Shown: piece by piece, positions 1 through 7,237 of the stretch
How the letters are laid out: each line of letters opens with the position of its first letter
Position numbering within the stretch: the stretch's first letter is position 1
Source of the DNA: Embleya sp040605455
Lineage (GTDB): Bacteria; Actinomycetota; Actinomycetes; Streptomycetales; Streptomycetaceae
Reading direction: 5' to 3'
Length of the DNA stretch: 33,388 nt
NCBI RefSeq assembly: GCF_040605455.1
Contig: NZ_JBEXCV010000103.1
Span: forward strand, 1-33,388
The notes under the pieces: generated by a model
The model's database searches: none
Told to the model about the DNA's origin: nothing
What the model saw: only the letters and a program-made list of their open reading frames with translations
Translations under genes and position numbers: made by a program

Positions 1-60
1 AAAACCAAATAATTATTGTGGTGACTGGATTACTGAGTTGTGATCTGCCGATCCCCCGCC
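1..60. other. AT-rich contig edge
   Basis: The first 48 bases are about 35% GC by hand count, against roughly 70% or more in the rest of the window, and the sequence turns GC-rich abruptly after about base 50. No coding frame, insertion-sequence end or RNA gene is recognisable. It may be a short remnant of foreign DNA or an assembly or adapter artefact at a contig end; the sequence alone cannot decide. Confidence 0.4.
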
Positions 61-95
61 CCCGCGGCCCCTCGACCCCCTGAGCAGCGCACGCC

Positions 96-131
96 GGCCG
101 GCCCGGGTCCCGATCGGGACCCGGGCCGGCC
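96..131. repeat. Perfect 36-bp palindrome upstream of the small membrane gene
   Basis: An uninterrupted palindrome with half-site GGCCGGCCCGGGTCCCGA, centred between bases 113 and 114. It ends 17 bases before the preferred ATG at 149. A decayed version (GACCGGC...GCCGGTC outer arms, one arm altered) precedes the second gene copy at about 1657-1696, so palindrome and gene were duplicated together. As RNA it would fold into a stem of about 16 bp with a GAUC loop. It could be a terminator of a gene lying off the contig, a leader hairpin or a protein-binding site. Confidence 0.75.
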
Positions 132-148
132 TTGACATGCTGGGCGCC

Positions 149-319
149 ATGGACGAGCACCACGACCCGGCCCCGGGACCACAGCCGGGCGACCGCGACG
201 ACTTCGGCCGGGTGTACCGCCCACACACCGTGCGCGCCGGCTGCGCGCTGCTCGGCTGCCTGCTGGTGATCCTGGCCTCGGCCGTGCTGATCACCGCAAT
301 AATTTGGCGGACCCTGTGA
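149..319 (+). CDS. Small single-pass membrane protein, 56 aa, unknown function
   Basis: The product has a polar, acidic N-terminus (MDEHHDPAPG...) of about 30 residues, with RPHTVR at the membrane boundary, then one hydrophobic helix of about 20 residues containing GCALLGCL and LASAVLIT, and a short WRTL tail. No family is recognised. The start at 149 is preferred over the in-frame ATG at 137 because the paralogue at 1713 keeps this ATG, while the stretch between the two starts there is one base shorter. No clear Shine-Dalgarno sequence is seen at either start. Coding status is supported by the paralogue: many differences between the copies are third-base changes (GTG/GTC, CCA/CCG, CTG/CTC, ATT/ATC). 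The topology suggests cytoplasmic N-terminus and a membrane anchor, which is inference. Confidence 0.55.
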   Translation: MDEHHDPAPGPQPGDRDDFGRVYRPHTVRAGCALLGCLLVILASAVLITAIIWRTL

Positions 320-391
320 CGAGTGCGACGGTGCGCCCTCGGGCCGGCGCGATCGTACGTCCGCGCGGGTGTGCCGGCGGCTCATGCCCGG

Positions 392-790
392 TCAGTAGCC
401 CAGGGCAGCCTTGCGCTCGGCCGCGGTGACCCTGGCCCGCTCGATCTCGTTGATGTGCGTCTCGGTCCATTCGCGCAGCGCGCGGATCGGCCCACCCAGG
501 CTGCGCCCGAGGTCGGTAAGTTCGTAGTCCACCCGGGGCGGGATGGTCGGGGTCACCGTGCGCAGCACGAAGCCGTCCGCCTCCAGGCCGCGCAGGGTCT
601 GGGTGAGCATCTTCTGCGACACGCCCTCGATCCGGCGGCTCAGGTCCGTGTACCGCATCGTGCCGTCCCGCAGCGCGTCCACGATCAGCACCGTCCACTT
701 TCCGGCGATGTGGTCCAGGACCTGACGCGTCGCGCACTTGGCGCTGTAGACATCGGCGGGAAGGCCGATCGATTCGACGATGGTCACCAT
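392..790 (-). CDS. HxlR-family winged-helix transcriptional regulator
   Basis: A compact DNA-binding regulator of the HxlR/DUF24 family, which often senses electrophiles or redox stress through an N-terminal cysteine. The hallmark segment is visible: a cysteine (AKCATRQ), then VLDHIAGKWTVLIVDAL, the recognition-helix region RYTDLSRRIEGVSQKMLTQTL, and the wing GFVLRTV...RVDYELTDLG. The single cysteine lies at residue 19 from the ATG at 790, where a sensing Cys is expected. A GTG start at 808 adds six residues but lies inside the palindrome at 805-818, so the ATG is preferred; neither has a good ribosome-binding site. The gene is divergent from the nitroreductase at 859 and is probably its regulator, as in many HxlR/reductase pairs. 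The inducer is unknown. Confidence 0.88.
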   Translation of the reverse strand: MVTIVESIGLPADVYSAKCATRQVLDHIAGKWTVLIVDALRDGTMRYTDLSRRIEGVSQKMLTQTLRGLEADGFVLRTVTPTIPPRVDYELTDLGRSLGGPIRALREWTETHINEIERARVTAAERKAALGY

Positions 791-804
791 TCGAGGAGAG
801 TAGC

Positions 805-818
805 GCACTAATTAGTGC
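805..818. promoter_or_regulatory. Palindromic candidate operator for the HxlR regulator
   Basis: The perfect 14-bp palindrome GCACTAATTAGTGC lies in the 68-bp space between the divergent HxlR and nitroreductase starts. Its AT-rich core stands out in this GC-rich setting, and its place and symmetry fit a dimeric winged-helix regulator that controls itself and its neighbour. A second inverted repeat, GGAGAG-TGC-CTCTCC at 831-845, lies just before the nitroreductase and may be a second site or a leader hairpin. Binding is inferred. Confidence 0.55.
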
Positions 819-858
819 CTACTTCCCGTCGGAGAGTGCCTCTCCCAAAATTGTGGCC

Positions 859-1527
859 ATGAGCAACGACACGTCGATCCGCACCGCCTCGGTCGCCGAG
901 GCCATCCGCACCCGCCGCACCGTCCGCCACTACCACCCCGAGCCGATCCCGGCCGACGCCCTCCGGACTCTGCTCGAACTCGCCGTCGAGGCCCCCACGA
1001 GCTGGAATCTTCAGGACCGTTCGATCGTGGTGGTCACCGACGACGTGGGCCGTGCCGGCCTGATCGAGGCCACCGGTGGTCAGCCGCAGACCCGGGAGGC
1101 GCCCGTATTGCTGGTCTTCGTCGCCGAGCCGCAGGCGTGGCGCGAGGAGCATGCCGACGTGTACGAGCAGGCTCGCCGCAACGGGGCCTGGAACGACGCG
1201 TTCGTCACCATGTTCGCGGCGGCGTCGCGGGAGTTCCAGCAGGACCTGGCCGCGCGTGGGATGTTGCGCGAGTACGCGGTCAAGGACGCGATGATCGCCG
1301 CCACGTATGTCATGCTCGCGGCCGGCGAACTGGGCCTGGCCACATCGCCGATGAACGGCTGGGACGAGGCCCTGGTCAAGCGGGCGATCGGCATCGGGGA
1401 TCGCGACGACCTGGCGATAGCGCTGATCGTCGCGGTCGGCCGACCGGCCGAGGAGCGACGGCATCCAGGGCGCCGGGCCCTGGAGCGCAACGTCTTCCAC
1501 GGCCGATACGGCGCCGCGGGGTCGTGA
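859..1527 (+). CDS. Nitroreductase-family FMN-dependent oxidoreductase
   Basis: A 222-residue protein of the nitroreductase/NADH oxidase fold, whose members are FMN-dependent NAD(P)H reductases of nitroaromatics, quinones or related electrophiles. The N-terminal FMN-binding signature RTRRTVRHYHPEPIP (residues 17-31) and the segment EAPTSWNLQDR (44-54) are clear, and the length matches the small single-domain members. The C-terminal half carries LGLATSPMNGWDEA, the usual region near the flavin. An in-frame GTG at 853 would add two residues; neither start has an obvious Shine-Dalgarno sequence. It is divergent from an HxlR regulator, suggesting induction by a reactive compound that the enzyme then reduces. 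The physiological substrate cannot be read from sequence. Confidence 0.88.
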   Translation: MSNDTSIRTASVAEAIRTRRTVRHYHPEPIPADALRTLLELAVEAPTSWNLQDRSIVVVTDDVGRAGLIEATGGQPQTREAPVLLVFVAEPQAWREEHADVYEQARRNGAWNDAFVTMFAAASREFQQDLAARGMLREYAVKDAMIAATYVMLAAGELGLATSPMNGWDEALVKRAIGIGDRDDLAIALIVAVGRPAEERRHPGRRALERNVFHGRYGAAGS

Positions 1528-1605
1528 CCGGGGACCCGTCCCGGGATCTCGGCGGGCCCCTTGTCGCGGGAGGACCGGTGCGTCGTGCCCGGGCACCGCG
1601 AGAAT

Positions 1606-1627
1606 GGCCGGCGAACGCGTGCCGGCC
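1606..1627 (+). terminator. Possible terminator after the nitroreductase
   Basis: The inverted repeat GGCCGGC...GCCGGCC has a 7-bp stem and an 8-base loop, about 80 bases past the nitroreductase stop. It has no T-run, so it is a weak candidate. The rest of 1528-1712 holds only the decayed palindrome that belongs to the second small-gene copy. Confidence 0.3.
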
Positions 1628-1712
1628 CGTACGCGAACCGGCCGACATCGCGCGCCGACCGGCCCGGGTCCCGAACGGGGCCCGGGTCCGCCGGTCTTGG
1701 CGTGCTGAGCCC

Positions 1713-1885
1713 ATGGACCAGCACCACGACCCGACCCCGGGCCGCACCCGGGCGGCCGCGACGACTTCGGCCGGGTCTACCGCCCGCACACCGTGCGCGC
1801 CGGCTGCGCGCTGCTCGGCTGCCTGCTCGCGATCCTGGCCTCGGCCGTGCTGATCAGCATGCTGATCTGGCGGGCTCTGTACTGA
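1713..1885 (+). pseudogene. Frameshifted second copy of the small membrane protein gene
   Basis: This copy matches 149-319 closely at nucleotide level: ATGGACCAGCACCACGACCC at the start, and the whole membrane-helix coding part from TTCGGCCGG on. One base is missing near 1740-1757 (29 bases here against 30 in the intact copy), which throws the helix out of frame. Restoring it would give ...RDDFGRVYRPHTVR followed by GCALLGCLLAILASAVLIS, MLIWRALY and a TGA at 1883-1885, one residue longer than copy 1. Substitutions against copy 1 include several silent third-base changes, so the reading frame was under selection until recently. Either the frameshift is recent or it is a sequencing error in a GC-rich stretch. 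Confidence 0.7.
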
Positions 1886-1928
1886 TCCGGCGGCCTCGGT
1901 AAGTCGATCCGGCGGACTCTGTGACGAG
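1884..1928 (+). repeat. Short direct repeat and third remnant of the small gene's 3' end
   Basis: GATCCGGCGG occurs at 1884-1893 and again at 1906-1915. The second occurrence runs into GGCGGACTCTGTGACGAG (1911-1928), nearly the same as the end of the intact first copy and the bases after it (GGCGGACCCTGTGACGAG). So a third fragment, only the tail, follows the pseudogene. The rest of 1929-2069 shows only a weak 6-bp hairpin at 1990-2010. Confidence 0.5.
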
Positions 1929-2069
1929 CACGCCGTCGCCGACTCGCGCGGGCACGCGTTGGGTCCTCGGCTGGGGCGGTCGGGCGTGCCCGGGTTGCGC
2001 GAGTACCCGGACGGGAGTCGAGGGCCTCTTGGAGAGCGGGTCCAGTCGGTCCGGATCGGGATCGACTGC

Positions 2070-2504
2070 TCAGTACGGGAGGTCGTGTGCGTTGATCTCG
2101 GTCAAGCCAAAAGTCTCCAGCAGCGGCACCAAACGGTCGACATACCAGCCGAAGTCACAAAATTTCGACCCCGCCGGCAGATTCTTTCGATTGATCTCGA
2201 TCAGGAACGAGATGGCCTGACGCCCCGGCAGAAAGAGCAGATCTCCACCCCTCGGGAATTCGTCCAACAGCGCCGAGATTCCGATCGTGGTCGTCCCCGG
2301 GTCCGCCCCCGCAAAGAGACGCAGCACCTCGGGCATCCGCTCCTCGTCGACCCTGGCCCAGTCGAACAGGCCGTCCTCGTCCACCACATACGAGACACCC
2401 CCGTCCATGACGAAGGAAATTCCGCCCTCCCGAAGACCGGCAAGAACGCCGCCGACATCGACAACGGCCTCGAACTTGAAATCGATGTCCGCAGTCCTGC
2501 TCAT
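2070..2504 (-). CDS. Putative immunity protein for the Rhs toxin
   Basis: A 144-residue, acidic, soluble protein encoded 25 bp downstream of the Rhs toxin gene on the same strand, the standard place for the cognate immunity gene in polymorphic toxin loci. It has a good ribosome-binding site (GGGGAG seven bases before the ATG). Visible features are an N-terminal alpha/beta stretch with FVMDGGVSYVVDEDG, a middle acidic part, and a C-terminal half with DLLFLPGRQAISFLIEINRK and DFGWYVDRLVPLLETFGL. No signal peptide or membrane segment is seen, which suits protection against a cytoplasmic nuclease. No named Imm family is recognised with confidence. The role is inferred from position; direct binding to the toxin tip is a prediction. 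Confidence 0.7.
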   Translation of the reverse strand: MSRTADIDFKFEAVVDVGGVLAGLREGGISFVMDGGVSYVVDEDGLFDWARVDEERMPEVLRLFAGADPGTTTIGISALLDEFPRGGDLLFLPGRQAISFLIEINRKNLPAGSKFCDFGWYVDRLVPLLETFGLTEINAHDLPY

Positions 2505-2529
2505 ACGAATCTCCCCATGAATATCACCT

Positions 2530-5500
2530 CTACTCCCACGGAATCACGGTATAGGGTATTCCCTTCCTGGTGAACCAGTCCGTGAATTCGGCGGGGATCG
2601 GATTTTCCGAGATGATCAGAAAATCCGCATCGTTGTCGGTCGCAATCCGAAGCTTCTGCCCCTCGGTCGAGAAGAACTTCGCCTTGCGCGGAGCATTCTC
2701 CTGGAGCAGCTGCCAGAAGCCGCCGGATTTTGCCTCGTACCACGTCTTGCGCGGAGACCCCTCCACGACGAAGGCGCCATCATACTGGCGACCGCCCGAC
2801 GAAAACGCCTTCTCGCCGTTCAGGGTGTCCATGAGGTATTTCTCGTAGGCGTCGCCCCGCTCCTGCCCGAGGCGTGCCCCCGACGGCTTCGGCCCTTCCG
2901 GCTCGTAGGGGGACAGCCCGTATGGATCGGCCAGGCTGAGCGGGTTTTTGACATACCCGTGAGGGTTCGGCGAAGGGGCGAGCCCGAGGGGATCGGGGCT
3001 GATATAGCCGCCGACTTCCGGATCGTAATACCGGTGGAAGTTCTGATGCAGTCCGGTTTCAGCATCATAAAACTGGCCGGGGAATCTGAGCTGCACGTGC
3101 GGACCGCCCGCATGATCCACCACTTGGCCCCAGAGGGCACCCCGCGCGGCCAGGGAACGTGTACCGTCCGGGCCGATCAATGCGTCGGGCGCCCCGGAGA
3201 TATCCGCGACAATCGCATGAAACGAGGATTCGGCACGCGCCGAACTCGCTGCGGAAGGTGTGGTTCGCAGCACTGCGGCAACCGGTCGATGCGTCCCCGG
3301 CACGTACTCCCAGGTTTCCGAGTCACCGGACTTGGAGGTGTATGCCGACAACAACGCGCCATCCCAGTCGAACTCATACGACTCGCCGGACGATTCGCCC
3401 GGTGCGATGCGCTTCTTTGCGGTTCGTCGAGCCAATGCATCGTAGGTGTACTGCCAACACCCGCCGTCCGGCACGACGACAGCGACGAGGCGATCGTCGG
3501 CATCCCAGCTGAACACCCAGGTCTTCGTTCTGCCGGACAACGTCTTGCGGGACTTGCGGACCAGACGGTCCTGCGCGTCGTACTCATACCGGGTACGACC
3601 CACTCGGCGAACCAGAGTCCCGGCGCATCGACGTTCTCCTTGAATGGCTTCACCGTCCTCGTGGCCACCGTCGGGCCACCCGGCGTCGGTGATGTTTCCC
3701 ATCGCGTCGTAGGCGTAGCGTTCGGTCCAGTTCCTCGCATGTATCGCCGTGACCCGACCCGACGGATCGAGGTCGAAAGTTCGCACGCCGTCACGACTGT
3801 CGTCGATCTCGGTCGGGAACCCGTCGGCACGATACGAATACGTCCTGCGGTGCAGTTCGTCGGGACCGAGAAGAGGATTCAACGCCTCGGTGATGCGATC
3901 CACCGGTTCGCCTCGGCTGAGGATCTGCGCGGACAGCCGGCCGACGGCATCCCATTCCTGGGTGAGCGTAACGGCGTCTCCGAAACGACGTTCGGTTTCG
4001 CGTCCGACCGGATCGTGACCGAAGACCACGGTGTGCCCGGCGCTGTCCAGGACGGTGGGACGGCCGGCGGCGTCATAGGACCAGGTGCTGACATGCCCGG
4101 CAGGCGTCTCGCGCCGGATGCGGCGACCCAGCGCGTCATAATCGTTGCTCAGCCGGCGGCCGTTGGAGATCTCGGCCGTGACACGACCCGGTAAGTCGCG
4201 TTCGAAGGCCAGATCGACGTCCGGGTTCGTCGCTCGAGCAAGGCGTCCGCACCGGTCGTACTCGTACGACGTCACTCGTCCGGTAGAGGTGTGCACGTGT
4301 CGGGCGACCCGACCGGCCGCGTCCCGCTCGATCTCGATGACCTCGCCGGCCCCGTTCGCCCGGTGTACCAGGTTTCCCGCCGCGTCGAACCCATAGGTCA
4401 GCGTGCGGCCGTTGAAGTCCCGCTCACCGATCAACCTGCCCGCCGCGTCGTACGAGTAGACCCATTCCTGTCCATGGGGATTCGTCACGGAAGTCATCCG
4501 CAGCTCCGAGTCGTACCCGAACAGGTAACGCGCGCCGGAGGCGTCCGTCCGGGCCGAGACCCGGTCGAAGTAGGTGACCTCGTGCAACGTCGTGTTGCCC
4601 GCGGGATCCCGGTGGCACAACAGGTTGCCCTCGGTGTCGTACGCCCATTCCTCGCGCGCTCCCGCCTGCTCACGCCATGTGGGCTTCCCCTCGACGGTCC
4701 AGCCCGATCGCGTCGTTCGTCCCGAGGGGTCGACGACCGAGGACGGACGACCGAACGCGTCCCGCTCGATCCGGGTGCCCGCACCGATCGGATCGATCAC
4801 CTCGATCGGCAGCCCCGCCGCGTCGTAGGCGTACCGCCGAGTCCCACCCAGCGCATCCGTCGACACCGCGACGCGCCCGAACGCGTCGCGGATGTACTCC
4901 GTGCGTTCGCCGGCCGGGTCGACGGTGGCGACGCGATCGTCGCGATCGTCGTACTCGTACCGCCATACCGCTCCGTCCGGGTCGACGATCTCCACCGGAT
5001 TGTCCCGGTCGTCGAACCGCACCCGGGTGCACGCCCCGTCCGCCCGAACGATCTCGGTGAGATTGCCCCGGTCGTCGTGGGTGAACCGGGTGACCCGGCC
5101 CAGTGGGTCGGTCGAAGTACGCAGCCGGTTGCGGTCGTCCCATTCCGTGTGCGTGGTGTTTCCGAGCGCGTTCGTCTCCGAGGTGATCTGGTACGCGGCG
5201 TTGTAGCGGTAGATCGTCGACTGCCCCAGTGAGTTCGTCGCCGTGGTCGTTCGGGTTTCGTCGTCGTAGGTGAAGCGCGTGTCCAAGACGCCGTCGGTAC
5301 CCGTCGTGCGCACACAGCGTCCGGAACTGTCGTAGACATACGACGAGGACATGCCGATGCGGTCGGTCCACGAGGTGACGCGGCCGTCGGCGTCGTAGGT
5401 GAACCTCATCGGCACACCCGAGGAGTCGACGACCTCGGTCAGGTCGCCGTGTACGTCGTAGGCGTAGCGCATCAGCACCACCCCGGCGGGATGGTCCGAA

Positions 5501-7224
5501 TCCCGCAGGTGGGTGTCCGGATGGGTGTCGTGCAGTCGCAGGCAGATCACGCGATGGTGCTGGGTTTCGACGCCGATTCGGTAGCCACCGCTGTGCCGTA
5601 TCTCCGCGGGGTTGCCCGCCGGATCGTAGGCGACGTCGATCCGATTGCCGTTGCGATCCGCGACCGCGATCAGATGCAACACCAATCCGTCGCGTCCGGC
5701 TTCAGCCGACCCGTTCGCCGGCGCCGCAAAGTACCTTATGACTCCCGTGGGTTGCTCCGCGATGGCGAATACCCCACCCGGCAGACCGTCCCACGCCAAA
5801 GCGAGCGGCGGCCCCGCCGCCGGGAAGACCCTGGTGCCCGCCTCGGGCACCGGATAGTGCAACACCAGACCGTTCGAGTCGGTGAACACGACCTGCCCAC
5901 CGGACAGTTCCAGATGCTGATCGAGCCAAGACGCCCAGGAGCGGCCGAACCAGCGTCCGTGCCGGTAGGAGGACTGGTGACAGCGAGTCATCTCCCATGG
6001 AAGAGCGCCGGGCAGCGCGACGTCCGTCTGCGGCAGCACCATCTTGCCCGCGGCAACCTCGACCGGGTCACCGGCCTCGGTGGTCGCCGACCTCGGTCGG
6101 CCGGTCTCGTTGAGTGCCACCGGGTCGACCGGCCCGCGCGATCCCTTGGGGACCGCGCCGGAAGCAGGCGTGTTCGCCCGATAGCCGGCGGCACCGGCGG
6201 TCGCGCCGAAGGCAAGGTCCGCGAGGGTGATCGGGGTGCCGGTGATCGTGTCGATGATCGCCACGGTTCCGCCGCCGGCGACCATCTGACCCGGAATGCT
6301 CTGCAAGGCCGCGGGTGCCTTGCCGGCCACCGAAGACAGCCTGGTGGGGAGGGCGAGCTTGGGCAATGCGTTGGCGCCCGCCGAGAAGGTGCCGCCGACA
6401 GCTCCTCCGGCGGCACCGTACGCGGCGGTGGTGCCCACGTGGTCGAGGGTGATGCCGTTCTGCGCGCCGAGGGCGATCTTGACCGGCTGGGCGACGGCCA
6501 GGTCCAGCGTCACGGACATGACCGCGCCGACGACGGCCGAGCCGACGATCGAGCCGATGATCGCCAACACGCTTTCGCTGATCGCCAAGCCGGCCGCCAT
6601 CGCGGCGGCGCGGGCGATATTGGTCGCCGCGGTGATCGCCGCCCCCGAGAGCACGCCGATCCCGGGCACGAAAAGAAGGCCCGCCCCGACCAGGATGGTG
6701 GCGGCAACGGCCAGGATCTCGGCTTTGAGGACCGTCTTCTGCTTCTCGACGGCATCGGCCAACTTCCTCAATGAGTCGGCTTGTTGCCGGCACGAGCCGG
6801 CCATTCCGGGCAGCCAGGGCGCAGCGCCGCCGTCGTACCGGCCCCAAAAGGCGGCGAAGTTGTCTATCGGTGCGCCCTTGTTGCCGGCCACAATGGCGCG
6901 TGCGGCAGGTGAGGCACCGGCCGTGACCTGGTCCAACGCGACGGCCATGCGGTCGTAGACACCCGCCATCTGCCGGAGCTTGCTCTCGTCCGCCTCCGGC
7001 CATGGCAGGCCGAGAAAGCGCACGACCTGCTCGACGGCCTCGTCGCCAAGGCTCACCAGGCCCTTGAGTACGGCCATGCACTCGTCGAGTGTGGCTTCCG
7101 CCAGGTCGACCACGAAGTCGACCGCGTCACCGACCTTGTGCGCACCCGCTTCGACGACGTCCTCGGCCTTGTCCAAACCGTCGCCGACCGCGTCGACGGC
7201 GTCTCCCAGAATCCCCCAGCCCAT
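2530..7224 (-). CDS. Rhs/YD-repeat polymorphic toxin with C-terminal nuclease-like domain
   Basis: A 1564-residue toxin. Residues about 72-170 (GLPWPEADE ... FWGRYDGG ... ADAVEKQKTVLKAEI) resemble the WXG100-like N-terminal domain of CpnT-type type VII secretion substrates. Residues about 170-250 are hydrophobic and glycine/alanine-rich. A DUF6531-like start of the Rhs shell lies at about 385-460 (VEVAAGKMVLPQTDVALPGA). Many YD repeats (RFTYDADGR, YSYDAAGRL, TYGFDAAGN) run to about 1330. The conserved Rhs end, YDAETGLHQNFHRYYDPEVG then YISPDPLGL, is at 1386-1415. The last 127 residues are a variable tip with D1482, E1497 and K1499 (QYDGAF and WYEAKSGG), the pattern of PD-(D/E)XK nucleases such as Tox-REase families. 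The start has GGGGCGGG before it, 13 bp after the WXG100 gene. Nuclease activity is inferred. GC drops to about 54% over 2521-2700, fitting tip exchange. Confidence 0.9.
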   Translation of the reverse strand: MGWGILGDAVDAVGDGLDKAEDVVEAGAHKVGDAVDFVVDLAEATLDECMAVLKGLVSLGDEAVEQVVRFLGLPWPEADESKLRQMAGVYDRMAVALDQVTAGASPAARAIVAGNKGAPIDNFAAFWGRYDGGAAPWLPGMAGSCRQQADSLRKLADAVEKQKTVLKAEILAVAATILVGAGLLFVPGIGVLSGAAITAATNIARAAAMAAGLAISESVLAIIGSIVGSAVVGAVMSVTLDLAVAQPVKIALGAQNGITLDHVGTTAAYGAAGGAVGGTFSAGANALPKLALPTRLSSVAGKAPAALQSIPGQMVAGGGTVAIIDTITGTPITLADLAFGATAGAAGYRANTPASGAVPKGSRGPVDPVALNETGRPRSATTEAGDPVEVAAGKMVLPQTDVALPGALPWEMTRCHQSSYRHGRWFGRSWASWLDQHLELSGGQVVFTDSNGLVLHYPVPEAGTRVFPAAGPPLALAWDGLPGGVFAIAEQPTGVIRYFAAPANGSAEAGRDGLVLHLIAVADRNGNRIDVAYDPAGNPAEIRHSGGYRIGVETQHHRVICLRLHDTHPDTHLRDSDHPAGVVLMRYAYDVHGDLTEVVDSSGVPMRFTYDADGRVTSWTDRIGMSSSYVYDSSGRCVRTTGTDGVLDTRFTYDDETRTTTATNSLGQSTIYRYNAAYQITSETNALGNTTHTEWDDRNRLRTSTDPLGRVTRFTHDDRGNLTEIVRADGACTRVRFDDRDNPVEIVDPDGAVWRYEYDDRDDRVATVDPAGERTEYIRDAFGRVAVSTDALGGTRRYAYDAAGLPIEVIDPIGAGTRIERDAFGRPSSVVDPSGRTTRSGWTVEGKPTWREQAGAREEWAYDTEGNLLCHRDPAGNTTLHEVTYFDRVSARTDASGARYLFGYDSELRMTSVTNPHGQEWVYSYDAAGRLIGERDFNGRTLTYGFDAAGNLVHRANGAGEVIEIERDAAGRVARHVHTSTGRVTSYEYDRCGRLARATNPDVDLAFERDLPGRVTAEISNGRRLSNDYDALGRRIRRETPAGHVSTWSYDAAGRPTVLDSAGHTVVFGHDPVGRETERRFGDAVTLTQEWDAVGRLSAQILSRGEPVDRITEALNPLLGPDELHRRTYSYRADGFPTEIDDSRDGVRTFDLDPSGRVTAIHARNWTERYAYDAMGNITDAGWPDGGHEDGEAIQGERRCAGTLVRRVGRTRYEYDAQDRLVRKSRKTLSGRTKTWVFSWDADDRLVAVVVPDGGCWQYTYDALARRTAKKRIAPGESSGESYEFDWDGALLSAYTSKSGDSETWEYVPGTHRPVAAVLRTTPSAASSARAESSFHAIVADISGAPDALIGPDGTRSLAARGALWGQVVDHAGGPHVQLRFPGQFYDAETGLHQNFHRYYDPEVGGYISPDPLGLAPSPNPHGYVKNPLSLADPYGLSPYEPEGPKPSGARLGQERGDAYEKYLMDTLNGEKAFSSGGRQYDGAFVVEGSPRKTWYEAKSGGFWQLLQENAPRKAKFFSTEGQKLRIATDNDADFLIISENPIPAEFTDWFTRKGIPYTVIPWE

Positions 7225-7237
7225 CGGCCCGCCCCGC

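Noticed and set aside
3000..6000. Many short similar segments as a CRISPR-like or satellite repeat
   Set aside because: They are the degenerate YD repeats of the Rhs coding sequence, kept in frame and varied at nucleotide level.
2530..7224. Type VI secretion Rhs effector
   Set aside because: There is no PAAR domain or VgrG/EagR neighbour; the head is WXG100-like and the host looks Gram-positive.
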